Source of the DNA: Molossus alvarezi
Lineage: Eukaryota; Chordata; Mammalia; Chiroptera; Molossidae
DNA length: 64,000 nucleotides
Assembly: GCA_037176705.1 (NCBI GenBank)
Contig: CM073885.1
Location: forward strand, 163,174,290-163,238,289
Reading direction: 5' to 3'
Both the position numbers and the translations under genes were made by a program. Of the stretch, positions 34,371 through 45,544 are shown one piece after another. Below the pieces are notes generated by a model. The model did no database searches, was not told the origin of the DNA, and was given only the letters and a program-made list of their open reading frames with translations. The stretch's first letter is position 1; the number at the start of each line of letters is the position of its first letter.

Positions 34371-34617
34371 TTTTTTTTTATCCTCACCCGAGGACATTTT
34401 TCCATTTTTTGTTCAGGTAGAGTGGGAGGGAGAGAGAGGAACAGAGAGAGAGAGAAACATCGATGTGAAAGGAACACATCGAGTGGCTGCCACCCGCACA
34501 ACCAACCAGGGCTGGAGACAAACTGCAACCGAGGTACACGCCCTTAGCGGGAACCGAACCCGGGTCTCTCAGGACCTCAGGCCGACGCTCTAACCGCTGA
34601 GCCAAACCGGCCAGGAC
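34371..34617 (-). mobile_element. Young Ves SINE, minus strand
   Basis: ATCCTCACCCGAGGACATTT to CCAAACCGGCCAGGAC. Target duplication TGAAGGCTATTTCTTTT at 34354 and 34618. Confidence 0.95.
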
Positions 34618-34635
34618 TGAAGGCTATTTCTTTTA

Positions 34636-34870
34636 ATTTATTTTTCTTTATTGATTTTAGGGAGATAGGAAGGGAGAAGGAAGAGAGAGAGAAAGAGAGA
34701 GATAGAGAGAGATAACAACATTGATGAGAAAGGACATCAATTGGCCATCCCCTGCATATCCCCACTGGGGATTGGGCCCACAACCTGGGCATGTGCCCTG
34801 ACCAAGAATCAAACCAGTGACTTCTTGGTGCATGGGTCAATGCTCAACCACTGAGACCTACTGGCTGGGC
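34636..34870 (-). mobile_element. Ves SINE, minus strand, older subfamily
   Basis: TTTATTGATTTTAGGGAGATAG to GACCTACTGGCTGGGC. A diverged copy of the neighbouring SINE's target site (TGAAGCCTATCTTTTTTA) follows it, so the younger SINE inserted at this element's own tail-side duplication. Confidence 0.9.
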
Positions 34871-34911
34871 TGAAGCCTATCTTTTTTAATTTAGTTCATT
34901 TTTTTGGTTCT

Positions 34912-35158
34912 TGTTGTTAATCCTCACCAAGGGTATTTTTCTATTGATTTTCAGAGAGTGGGAGGGAGGAAGAGAAGGAGGGAGAGACAGAGAATCATTG
35001 ATGTGAGAGAGATACATCTATTAGTTGCCTCCTGCATTACCCTGACTGGGACCAAGGATCGAACCTAAAACCCAGGTACATAACCCTGGTCAGAATTGAA
35101 CCCATGACCCTTTAGTCTGAGGGCTGATGCTCTAATCACTGAGCCAAACTGGCCAAGC
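34912..35158 (-). mobile_element. Ves SINE, minus strand
   Basis: GTTAATCCTCACCAAGGG, purine-rich tract, head CCAAACTGGCCAAGCC. Confidence 0.9.
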
Positions 35159-35961
35159 CTAGCTAGGGTCCATTTTTTAAGAGCAGGACTGACTGATGTT
35201 GACATCTGGTATCCTGATAGTATTGGTAGAAAAGAAGCAAGTGTGTACAACCTGGGGAAAGCCCTCACCTCTGTTGAAGAGTTCTCCAAACTGTAACCCT
35301 CACACTCTATAATTTTTAAAATGCCATTGTTTGTAACAGAAAACTATTGTTAAATAAAAAGTAAGCAGAGTTAAACATTTTTTGAGTACTAGGGATGCAA
35401 TGCACAGTTTTGTAATATTTCTTAAACATGGATAATCTTTCTGAATTCTTTTGCTACTGGGGCATAGTACTGAACTTCTGGTAAAATACATATTCTTTGA
35501 AATATTATTTAAGAAACACATCTAATAATTTAGATTATTAATTCAGGAAAAATACTTAAAGCATTTACTACTAAGTTTTATAGTTTAGCATTACAGAGAT
35601 TAAAACATAGCCTCAGTTCTCAAGAAGCTCTATGTTTAGATGGGCAGCAATAAAATAATGACAGAATACTTGGGTAGATACTGTGGTAGGAGCAAAGATT
35701 CTTGGAACCAATACTGTAATTGTTTGAAGTGAGTTTTGGAAAATGATGTTGCGGTTCTTCTGTTGAAGAGGGAGAGAGGGCCTCTTAAAGGGAAGGAGTG
35801 CCCAGTGGCTGCACAGGGCTGAGAAGAAAGGGGCTACTTTTTATGCACTTTCTATTTTATATGTTTAAGTTCAGAACATCTTTTATAAGTTTTGAATGTG
35901 TACAAACTCAGTTTGTAATGTATAATTTTATAAATTAAAAATTATTTTTGCTGCTTTATAG
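35159..35961 (+). other. Intron-like sequence
   Basis: Nothing recognised until the acceptor GCTTTATAG. Confidence 0.4.
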
Positions 35962-36068
35962 GATGACCTCACACCACTTTCACTTCCTCAAAGTGAAAAC
36001 AAAGACCAAATTGTGGAGTTTTTAGTAAGGAAAGGAGCAAGAATACATGCAGTCGGTGAGATGGAGAG
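35962..36068 (+). pseudogene. ANKRD26: ANKRD26-like ankyrin exon 4
   Basis: A 107-bp block open throughout, between TTTATAG and GTATGG. It reads DDLTPLSLPQSENKDQIVEF followed by LVRKGARIHAV, a canonical ankyrin repeat of this family. It is the best preserved exon of the copy. Confidence 0.88.
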
Positions 36069-36737
36069 GTATGGTTCACCGTTTGTAGATGTTAATACTG
36101 TTCTAAAGTGGAAACAATCACTCCAGTCAAAAGAATTAAATTAATGAGAGGATTAACTTATAATTATATAGTGAAAGTAGCAATACATCATTAATTAGAT
36201 AGAAAAGCAATTATTCTGACTGAACAATTGGAAGAAGAGTGTACTGCAGGATTCATATTTATAATATTGACTGATGTCATTTGCAGTATGATCTTTTTTA
36301 TTGTATGATTTTATATTATTTAGAGGGGTTTCATAGTAGTTTTATATTGTATAGACCCTATTAGTTTACTTTATGACACAATAGTAAACTTAGTCTTTTT
36401 TCAGTTTTTTAAATCTTTACTTTGTATGTAGTTTTTCTTAAAAGGTGTATATTAAACATAAATAAGACTTGATTTTGTCTTTTGGATGAGTCTTTGCTTT
36501 GAACTTCTTTCTTTGATGAATACTGATGTCATTAGGTTATTCCTAACTGACTGTGAATAACTGCTACCAGATAGAGTGGGTTTATCAGTTTCTCTCCTTT
36601 TCCATATCTAGTATATTTTGATGTTTTTATTTTTAATTGGCATGGGTAGAAGGAAGAAAGATAACTTTAATTGAACAAGCATTTCTATTAATGAAGATAA
36701 GTCATAGGTGGGTGATAAAGAAAAAAAGAGATGGGCT
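36069..36737. other. Intron-like sequence
   Basis: Nothing recognised. Confidence 0.4.
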
Positions 36738-36936
36738 TTCAGGTCACACAAGACTGGGGTTAATGCTTAACTTCACTACTTGCCAGGTGTGTGACCTTGG
36801 GAACATTACTTATCATCACCAAATATGTTCCCTGACATATAAAGAAGAATAATACTATATCCTTCCAGGGTGGTTGTGTATGTGATTATTTAGTATTTAA
36901 CTTATGTCTAGCACTTGGTTATCAGCATCATTAACT
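36738..36936 (+). mobile_element. MIR SINE, plus strand
   Basis: Contains ACTTGCCAGGTGTGTGACCT, GGGAACATTACTTATC and later TGTCTAGCACTTGG, the MIR order. Confidence 0.8.
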
Positions 36937-37356
36937 CTACATATGACTATTATTATTACAATTATTAATATTGTTTTAAGCCAGCCAAATAGCTTTTCTT
37001 TACCTAACCTCTAACTGACTTTGAAATACAATATATCAGACTAAGGATGAAACAGAAAATTCTTAATTTAAATCTTTATCTACTTCATATTGGTGACCTC
37101 AGTATAGTTACTTATCTGTTAGAGGACTTTAAATTAGCAACTTCTACTATGCAATACTCAAGTGGGACAAGAGGCTTCATTTTGGTCTCTTCATTTTAAC
37201 ATTGGAGGTAATTTACAAAGTTGAACATTTCAGTGTGTACACTGTCAGTTCTATACAAACAGGGTATTAACTTGGTAAGGAGATTGAATTAGCTGTTCTA
37301 TAAGTTATGTAACTTAAGTTCCTGAGGGTGAAGTTCTGTTTGTGTTATATATACAG

Positions 37357-37488
37357 CCCTCATGCTTGCTGTAAATGATGAGTCCACAATACAGTCAGGC
37401 TGCTTCTTCAGCAAGGTACTGATGTCTTTTCTCGAGATAATTATGGGTGGACTAAAGAAGAAAATGCTTTTGTTAGTGGCTTTAATTT
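37357..37488 (+). pseudogene. ANKRD26: ANKRD26-like ankyrin exon 5, frameshifted
   Basis: The first part reads ALMLAVNDES. After an indel the family frame resumes as LLLQQGTDVFSRDNYGWT and VSGFN before the donor GTAAGT. About five bases expected after the acceptor appear to be missing. Confidence 0.88.
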
Positions 37489-38174
37489 GTAAGTGTCTAC
37501 TTTAAAGTGCTAGCTATCACTAAACTGAGGTTTATAATTTAACTGTTACTGTTTATGTAATAGGTGAGATTTCATAGTTTGGTTCAGGCAGTTTGGGAAT
37601 GGAAGTGAGTGAATTAGTCTTTGTCATCAGCCAGAAATATAGCAATAGACTAGATTAGTTAGAAGTAGCAGTGGGCCAGATTGCTAAAGCCCCATCCATG
37701 ACTCACCAGTATCCACCTGTGACAAGTAGGATTGTATCTTCTAAGCCTTTTGGGAGTAGACAGGGAGATGAAGCATCATCCTCATAAAGATCTGCAAGTT
37801 TACAGTCTGAGTAAGTAGAGAAGGGGTAGCAGTAGTCCAGGCCAGGTCCTGACATCTGTTTGTTTTCTGCCATTGGTATGATTAGCTATAAAAATAGGGA
37901 GCATTCTGTTATCTGACTTCATGGAGTAATATATTTATAAATAAATTTAGTTGCATGTTATATAATAGCTGAGATACCCTTAATTACAAACCACAAAGAA
38001 AGAACAGCTAGTAGCCAAAATTAATAACATTTTCTGAAAGTTTCAACCTTTATTTGAATGTTAGAACCTATGAAAACCCCACATTGGGGTTTATTTGGGA
38101 TTCCAAAATAGTTTCAACAAATAAAGTTTATGAACAGATTTTGTTTTTGCCTTCCTATTTCTCTGAGCATTTCT
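37489..38174. other. Intron-like sequence
   Basis: Nothing recognised. Confidence 0.4.
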
Positions 38175-38372
38175 TTTTGCTCTATTGTCTCATTTACTCA
38201 TCCTAACAACCCTGTAAAATAAGGTAGTAAGATTCTTATTTGGTAGAGGACTGAGCCAACAGAAGTAACTTGTGTGAGAACAAATAGCTGTTGATTATAG
38301 AAGTAGGGTGTCTGAGACATGACACTGGCCATTATGTCAACTCGAATTAATTCACTGAACTATACTGCTCTC
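38175..38372 (-). mobile_element. MIR SINE, minus strand, diverged
   Basis: TCATTTACTCATCCTAACAAC, then CTGAGCCAACAGAAGTAACT and a distal ACTATACTGCTCTC match reversed MIR order. Confidence 0.65.
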
Positions 38373-38520
38373 AAATCATGGCTGTTTCATGTTACTTTTT
38401 TTTCTTTCATTACATGCTTAATAAAAAGTTTATAGAACTTATAAATTTAAAATGTATGGTATGATTAAAATCTTAATATTAGCTCTGATATTATCTGAAA
38501 TACTCCAAGAATTTAATAAA

Positions 38521-39004
38521 CAGTGGGACCTCAGTTCTCAAACTTCATTCATTCTGGAAGGCTGTTCAAACACTGAAGCAGTTGTTGCCCATTAGAAACC
38601 ATGTAAATTGAATTAATCCATTCTAGACTCCAAAAAATGATTCCCAGTTTTAACCTTTTTTATAGTACATGTCTAATGTATTGTGTAATCTATAAATAAG
38701 CACTTTAAATGCACAAAGGACATAAAATATAAATGAAAATTTAATCAAATAAAAAGGAAATGCACAGTAAAGAATGAAAATTTAATAATAATAATAAACA
38801 GCAACAAAACCAAAAAAACATGAAAATATTCACAGCACAACTTCCTGTGCTATTAACAGCAGTAAACTGACTCATACTCATGCATTCTCTCCTTTGTTAC
38901 CTGAGAGACATGTGACTGATCATATAGATACCAGCATGAAAGGGTTGTCAGGTTGAGAAATGAATTGTTTCAGATGGGAGACAGTTGAGAACCAAGGTTT
39001 GACT
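38521..39004. mobile_element. DNA transposon relic with terminal inverted repeats
   Basis: The left end CAGTGGGACCTCAGTTCTCA pairs imperfectly with the reverse complement of the right end (CAGTCAAACCTTGGTTCTCA). CAGT...ACTG termini and a TA on the right flank suit a Tc1/pogo (Tigger-like) non-autonomous element. No transposase is encoded. Confidence 0.6.
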
Positions 39005-39074
39005 GTATTTGGAAAATATTTTTTATGTCAGTATTAAGAGAGTAATATTATTTATCACCAGTTTTTATACACAG

Positions 39075-39148
39075 CAATCAACAACTACCTTCTGAATATA
39101 AAGAAGAAAGGAGACCTAAAACGTCTTCTGAAAGTAGCAAAAGTGTTG
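39075..39148 (+). pseudogene. ANKRD26: ANKRD26-like short exon 6
   Basis: A 74-bp block between ATACACAG and GTAAGA reads QQLPSEYKEERRPKTSSESS, matching the segment of ANKRD26 that follows the ankyrin repeats. I found no later exon of the gene. Confidence 0.85.
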
Positions 39149-39269
39149 GTAAGACCTTTGATAGTAAACTACTCTTGGTTATCCTACCATAGATAATTAG
39201 ATGTAAGAAAGTTTTGATAATGAAAGGGCACTGAAAAAAATGTGTAAATTGCATGTATCGTTATACATT

Positions 39270-39532
39270 CTTTTTTTTTTTTTTTTTTTTTATCCTCACC
39301 CGAGGACATTTTCCCATTTTTTTGTTCAGGTAGAGTGGGAGGGAGAGAGAGGAAGAGAGAGAGAGAGAGAGAAACATCGACGTGAAGGGACACATCGAGT
39401 GGCTGCCACCTGCACAACCGACCAGGGCCGGGGACAAACCGCAACCAAGGTATGCGCCCTTAGCGGGAACCGAACCCGGGTCTCTCAGGACTGCAGGCCG
39501 ATGCTCTAAGCGCTGAGCCAAACTGGCCAGGA
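39270..39532 (-). mobile_element. Young Ves SINE, minus strand
   Basis: A 22-base T-run, ATCCTCACCCGAGGAC, AAACATCGACGTG and head CCAAACTGGCCAGGAC. The flanking duplication includes TACATTCTT. Confidence 0.95.
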
Positions 39533-39789
39533 CTACATTCTTAATATCTTTTCTAGTAGTCTAGTACTCAGAATTATTTAAAAGTTAATTATAGGTAATT
39601 TAAAAATTGGGGCAACAGTGTCTGAAAAGAAGTTCATTTATTTAATCATGACCCCTAAAATCTCATATGATATCTTTATGCAAATAAAAAACAAACAGAT
39701 TTTATGTTAGGATTTTGTATATTTTCTCTATAATCACATTAAAACAAATTAAACTTATTATTTAAAGAATTATTTATTTATTTATTTAT

Positions 39790-40060
39790 TTACTTTTTGT
39801 TAATTTTCACCCAAGGATATTTTTTCCATTTGTTTTTTAGAGAGAGTGTAAGGGAGAGAGGGTAGGGGAGAGAGAAAGTGAGAAACATTAAAGTGAGAGA
39901 GACACATCTATCGGTTGCCTCTCAAATGTGCCCAGACCAGAGCTGGGGATCAAACCTGCAACACAGGTATGTGCCCTTAACTATAAATCAACCCGTGATC
40001 GTTTTTTTGGTGTGGTTTGAGAGCCAACACTCTAACCACTTATCCACACTGGCCAAGGCT
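39790..40060 (-). mobile_element. Ves SINE, minus strand
   Basis: A TTTA-rich tail, ATTTTCACCCAAGGATAT, and head ATCCACACTGGCCAAGGC. Preceded by a (TTTA)n run at 39772-39792. Confidence 0.88.
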
Positions 40061-41228
40061 CTTTTGTTTATTTTTTATGGCAAATAGATTACATTTATTA
40101 AGTGAATACTCGTTATTGCATAGTGATTTGTCTCACTAAAAAAGTAACTAAAACTAGGAACTCAACAATGTTTTCTTGGTACTGTAAACAAATGGCAAAT
40201 GATAAGAACTGCAACACTTAGCCAGTGTGCAGCAATACCAATGAGATTATTTTTTAAACATCTCTTTGTACAGAAGTCAGAAAGGCAATGACTGTTGAGA
40301 AGCATAGTTATCTTACATATTGTTATTATCAACCTCATTCCTCAGAAGTCAAAACAGAAAGAGATACACTGACTTCATTAGAACAAGATGTTTCCTTCTG
40401 GTGTTGGATAATTGTCATGATGCTATAATTTTCGTAGAACAATATGCTCTGTTGCCATTGATCAAAAGGTAATCATAATAAATATTCAAATAGCCTCACT
40501 CAACAATCATAATAAAAGTACAGCAATGTTTCACAATAACAAAAATGCCACTGCACTACTCAGATGTGGCACCTAGTTCATTGTGCAATCTGAACTGTGT
40601 GAGGACACCTTGGACTTAGTAGACCTTTATTGAAGAACTTGTGTAGGTTGCTTCTGCAAGTTTTAGAAAACACAAAGATAAAATAGAATTTTTGCATTGA
40701 ACGTGCTCATAATATCATAGAGCTGTCCCTAGTTTATTTCTGTGGTTTTTTTAAATAAAATTTTCAATATGCACTTATTCATTTGTTCGATTAATGGTTT
40801 ACTATTTAACTCTCAAGTGTCTTTTAGGTACTAAGTGTAATTCTGATGTTACAAAATTCAAACATTTTAAAAACATAGTCCTTGCCCCCCAGGACCTTGT
40901 TATTATCATTGTCATTTTTATTATTTACTATACTTTATGCAGAGCTTGCTTGGTACCCAAGCTCACTAGGTGCTTATAATTCTCATTATTATTTTTTTAC
41001 TGGTGTGTAATACGTGCCAGACATTTTTAAGTGTATTATGAGGAATTGAAGTTTTAAAAAAGTGGGTAGGATTTGCCTTGGACTAGTATCAGTCCATTAT
41101 AAAGTTTTCACCCATCCATGCTGAAATAAAAAAGTCAGGAAGCTCCATGTATTCAATTTAAAATGTGTTTTTGTAGACCTATGTGTTTTTTATTTGTTTT
41201 TCTTTAAAAATCTTGTTCTTTTAAGACA
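40061..41228. other. Unassigned sequence
   Basis: Nothing recognised. Expected later ANKRD26 or earlier GPR158 exons were looked for and not seen. Confidence 0.4.
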
Positions 41229-41437
41229 TAGCACCTGGCTGGTGTGGCTCAGTGGTTGAGAATCTACTCATGTACTAAAACATTGTCAGTTCAAATCCTG
41301 GTCAAGGCACATGCTCTGGTTGTGGACCTGACCTCCAGTGGAGGTCAAAGGTAGCGGCCAATCAATGGTCTTTCTCATTGATGTTTCTATCCCTCCCTCT
41401 CTCTTCCTTCCTCTCTCTAAAATTAATAAAGATTTTT
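41229..41437 (+). mobile_element. Ves SINE, plus strand
   Basis: Head CACCTGGCTGGTGTGGCTCAG, B-box region GTTCAAATCCTGGTCAAGG, tail TTGATGTTTCTATCCC and AAATTAATAAAGA. Confidence 0.9.
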
Positions 41438-42364
41438 TGTGGGAGCAACAGGTTGAACAAAGAAATACAAGCAAAAATGACCTTTGGAGTATTTAGAGGA
41501 CAATGAGTCTTGCTGAGCCAGTTCAGAGTTCATGTTGGGGAGCATTGAGGCATCATGTTGGATACGTAACTTAAAGTCATGGAAGGCTTGGAATGCCAGA
41601 ACCAAACATTTGCAAAAATAATAGTGTGCCCCTGAAGATTTCTGAATGAAGATGCATGCAGTACCTCACAAAAGACTGTCTTGAAGGTCAGAGACTAGAC
41701 AAGAAGTCAGGGTCTAAGAAATATAAAGCACAATAGAGTAAAGTCAAGCAATGTGGGCAGATAACATGAAGCCTGAACATCAAGAAAGTCTTGAGAGTGA
41801 GGATATGCCTGCCCTGGCAGGAATCCCTTGTAGTACCACTTTGGGTCAGAAATTATGCCCAGGGCCCTAAGTGTGTATGAGCAGAAATGTGAATCAGTTA
41901 ACCAAAATTGAGTTGCAGAGTTTTGGACAAATCCTGATATGACCAAAGTGGACTTTTAGAGAAATGAACCGATCAGTGTTAGAAAGAAAGGATTAACACA
42001 GAATGAAGCCAGGTTTAGATGCGGCAGTTGAAAAAAATAGTAATAAAAAATGACTGAACTGATAGGGTCTTAGGCAAAGATTGTAATTGTGGGCATTGAG
42101 AGGAAGGGTGCATATGAAAAATAACTCAGAGTAGAAATGTGCCAATGAAAGGTGGCTCTGAGTTTTCAACCCTGGTGAAGACACAATGGCTCCATAGAGA
42201 GAAATACACGAGTTAGGAAAGGACGTTATACAAGCAGACCTCAGCTTTTTCTGCTTTGCTTTTCATGACTCAGTAGAGCTTGGCTGGAAAAAACATGCAC
42301 AGCACATGGCCAGTTGTTCTATGAATAACTGGGACCTCCCCTAAATCCCTAGCAAATCTTTCCC
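41438..42364. other. Unassigned sequence, possibly ancient repeat
   Basis: No gene recognised. The text is purine-rich and of uniform composition, as in old LTR or DNA-transposon relics, but I could not name a family. Confidence 0.3.
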
Positions 42365-42449
42365 TATTCCCCATTAAATTGTGTTAATGGGTCTCAAAAT
42401 TCTGGGACAGATTTCTGGTCAAGTTTTTGAAAAACTAATAACTTTAAAA

Positions 42450-42488
<39 letters not shown>

Positions 42489-44110
42489 TCACACTCACAC
42501 ACACCAAATGGTCCACAAAACATTATTCTTTCTTTCTGAAGGTTTTACAATGCATTGTAATCATTAACCAGCCTTTCATTATTAAGATTAAATGACCAAT
42601 GGAAACAAATAGTTCTGAGACCCTTTTTCCACCACTGGTTAAGACTGGGGTGGCAGGTATTGGGAATACCTTAGCCTTCTGAGCTTTCTGGGCAGTCACA
42701 GTGACTTTCTCAGTTCCAGCTGCCTTCTTGTTTTGCTCTGTTGACACCCACAGCAGCTGTCTGTCTCATGTCATGAACAGCAAAATGTCTCAGAGGAAAG
42801 TAGTCAGAGAATCTCTCAACATACAAGGGCTTTCCAGGAACTGTATCAACAATCGTGGCATTACCAGATTTCAAGAACTCTGGGCCATCTTCTAGCTTTT
42901 TCCCAGAAAGATGATCAATCTTCTTCAGCTCAGCAAATTTGGGAGCACTGTGAGCTGTGTGATAATTCATCACAGGTGCATATCTGTTGTTAATTTGGTC
43001 TGGATGGTTCAGAATAATCACCTGAGCTGTGAAACCAGCTGCTTCCATTAGTGGATCATTTTTTCTGTCACCAGACACTTTGCTACGATGAACATCTTTA
43101 ACAGACATGTTTTTGACATTGAAGCCCACCTAGTCCCAAGGAAGAGCTTCACTGAAAGCTTCATGGTGCATTTCAACAGATTTTACTTCAGTTGTAACAT
43201 TGCCTGGAGCAAAGGTAACCACCATGCCAGGTTTAGTACCACCAGCTCCCCTTGACCCACAGGGACAGTACCAATACCACTAATTTTGTAGGCATCCTTG
43301 AGGGCCAGACTCATGGGCCTGTAAGTTGAACCGGTTGGTGGCAGGATGCAATTCAGAGCTTCAAGCAGTGTGGTTTCACTGGCACTGCCATCTTTACAGG
43401 TGACTTTCTGTCCCTTGAACCAAGGCCTATTAGCACTTGGCCCCAGCACATTGTCACCATTCCAACCAGAAACTGGCACAAAAGCTACTATGTTAGGGTT
43501 GTAGCCAATTTCCTTATGGGATGCTCTGACTTTCTTAACAATGTCCTCATATCACTTCTGACTATAGGGTGGCTCAGTGGAATTCATTTTGTTAATGCCG
43601 ACAATTAGGTGTTTCACACCCAGGGGTGTGTAAGCCAGAGGGGCATGCTCACAGAACTGCCCATTCTATTTGGTACCTGTTTCAGCTATACCAACACCAG
43701 CAGCAACAATCAAGACAGCACAGTCAGCCTGAGATGTACCTGTAATCATGTTTCTGATAAAGTCTCTGCGTTCCGGGGAATCAATGATGCTTACATTATA
43801 CTTGCTGGACTAAAATTTCCACAGGGAGATATTAATGATGATACCATGCTCACATTCAACTCCCAGTTTATCCAAGACCCAGGCACACTTGAAGGGGCCC
43901 TTACACATCTCAGCAGCCTCCTTAAATTTTTTATGATTCTTTGTTGTTCCTACCACATTTGTAAATCAAGTGGCCAGTAGACGTAAAGACTGGAATCTAT
44001 GTGTCCAGTGATGATGACGTTGATAGGAGTCTTCCTTTCCAATTTGACTTACATTTAGCAGTGATTTGTATGACACCCGTGTTCTGGAGGCAAAACCATT
44101 GCAAAAAAAG
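42365..44110 (-). pseudogene. EEF1A1: EEF1A1 processed pseudogene
   Basis: The parent encodes elongation factor 1-alpha-1, the GTPase delivering aminoacyl-tRNA to the ribosome. The minus strand has, without introns, a 5' UTR (starting CTTTTT, then CCAGAACACGGGTGTC), the coding region ([48 protein letters not shown]-like, QKAQK) and a 3' UTR (CCAATACCTGCCACCC). The start ATG is ATT, the stop codon is lost, and there are internal stops and frameshifts, including TAG in the GDNVGF segment. It is a full-length retrocopy; a genomic A-tail is no longer evident. A CA microsatellite has expanded in the 3' UTR part. Confidence 0.95.
42458..42503. repeat. (CA)n microsatellite within the EEF1A1 pseudogene
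   Basis: About 20 CA units, the last few interrupted by T, lying in the 3' UTR-derived part of the retrocopy. Confidence 0.95.
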
Positions 44111-44544
44111 TGTCCCATGGAGATCTCTTAGTGAAATATTTTTTCCCCCTTAGTTTCTGACCACATCAGAATTTTGAAGTAAATTTCAGCAGTTATATTT
44201 TTAAAATTTTTCAATAACTTGGGCACTCTCTATTGTTTAAATACTGGAAAATGTATGCTGAAACTTGAGCAGGTACAACACATTAGAATGGAAGTGTTTC
44301 AGTATATAAGTAGGTTACCTCTAGGTAATGCATTTGATAAAATGTTTTCTCTAAATTAGAGTTTTCTTCTTATTAATCAGATATTATCTTTCAATGAGGT
44401 CATGTCAGATAAAATAGATTATAATGGTCAGAAAGAGTTAAAATAGCAATGTTCAGTTTGAAAAAAAATCAAATGAGTTGTCAAACAATAAGAACCATTT
44501 ATTTAATGTTTATAGTTTTTAATGAATTTATTTATCTAAAACAC
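44111..44544. other. Unassigned sequence
   Basis: Nothing recognised. Confidence 0.4.
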
Positions 44545-44768
44545 TATGTCAGAAACTATATTAAGTGCTTTATATTCATTATTTGATTTCATTGGCATAT
44601 AACCCCGTTAAATAAGTACTGTTATTACCCTCATTTTCCAGATAAGAAACTGTGGCCAAAAAGATAAATTGCCCCAGATTATGCAAAGTTAAATAGGGGC
44701 TGAGCCAGAACTCCGCTCAGGGACAGTGTGATTCCAAAGCACTTCTCCTTAACTGCCACACTGTGCTG
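44545..44768 (-). mobile_element. MIR SINE, minus strand
   Basis: ATTAAGTGCTTTATATTCATT, CTCATTTTCCAGATAAGAAAC, TTGCCCCAGATTATGC and GAGCCAGAACTCCGCTCAGG give a clear reversed MIR. Confidence 0.85.
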
Positions 44769-45405
44769 GTCTCTTCTGCTTGAGCCAGCAAACAAAGTGG
44801 TTATAAATTTTATTAAGCCCTCATCACTCCACCCACGAAAGACCTACTATCTGTCATGTGTGGAGAAAATAATAGTTCATTTACCAAACATGCCACTAAA
44901 TGTTCAGCAGCCTGCTTTTTCACATTCCTGGCAATGGATATCTTTATGTATTGAACTAGACTCACTGCAGTGATAACCCAAATTTCATAAGTTGCATATA
45001 AACACATTACAAGTCTTTTGTTGCTTTGATGTATTTATTTGGACTCAGATTCTCTATGAACATCTTAAACTTTAGTTGACCCTGTGGAAAATTATTTTAT
45101 AATTGTTGTAGGAAAAAGCCAGGTATTAAAAAAAAAAAAATCTGAGACACCAAACACTGTTTAAAAAAATATAATAAAACAAAGTATACCTTTGAAAAAT
45201 CTTTTATACACTGAGTAGAATTTTAAAAATTAATTTATGGAATATATATATTTATATGTGAATGGTATTTTCTCTGCATCTATTTCTGAAGTTATGTTTT
45301 AATAATAGGAAAAAAGTGCATGCTAAAGAACTTGAATTTTACTTTTTTCTTCACCTATAAGACAAATGGAAAGTTGTTTGTTTGTTTATATTTTTGTTCT
45401 CACAG
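44769..45405 (+). other. Intron-like sequence
   Basis: Nothing recognised. Ends in the acceptor TTTTGTTCTCACAG. Confidence 0.4.
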
Positions 45406-45544
45406 CTGAATTTTTATTCCTCTTGTGGGGTGTTTATCTCTGCTATGTAGTGCGGACAGTTTCATCAGCATTTCGTGAGCCATGTTATATGGCTGTTGCA
45501 GTTCACAGTGAGCTGATTATCTCTGCTCTATTTCATACAATTAG
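45406..45544 (+). pseudogene. GPR158: GPR158-like transmembrane exon
   Basis: A 139-bp open block encoding EFLFLLWGVYLCYVVRTV, then AVAVHSELIISALFHTIR: two hydrophobic helices and the loop between them. About six residues differ from my recollection of human GPR158, including loss of an arginine to cysteine in the loop. The donor is GCAAGT, a GC-type site, where GTAAGT would be expected. Confidence 0.85.
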
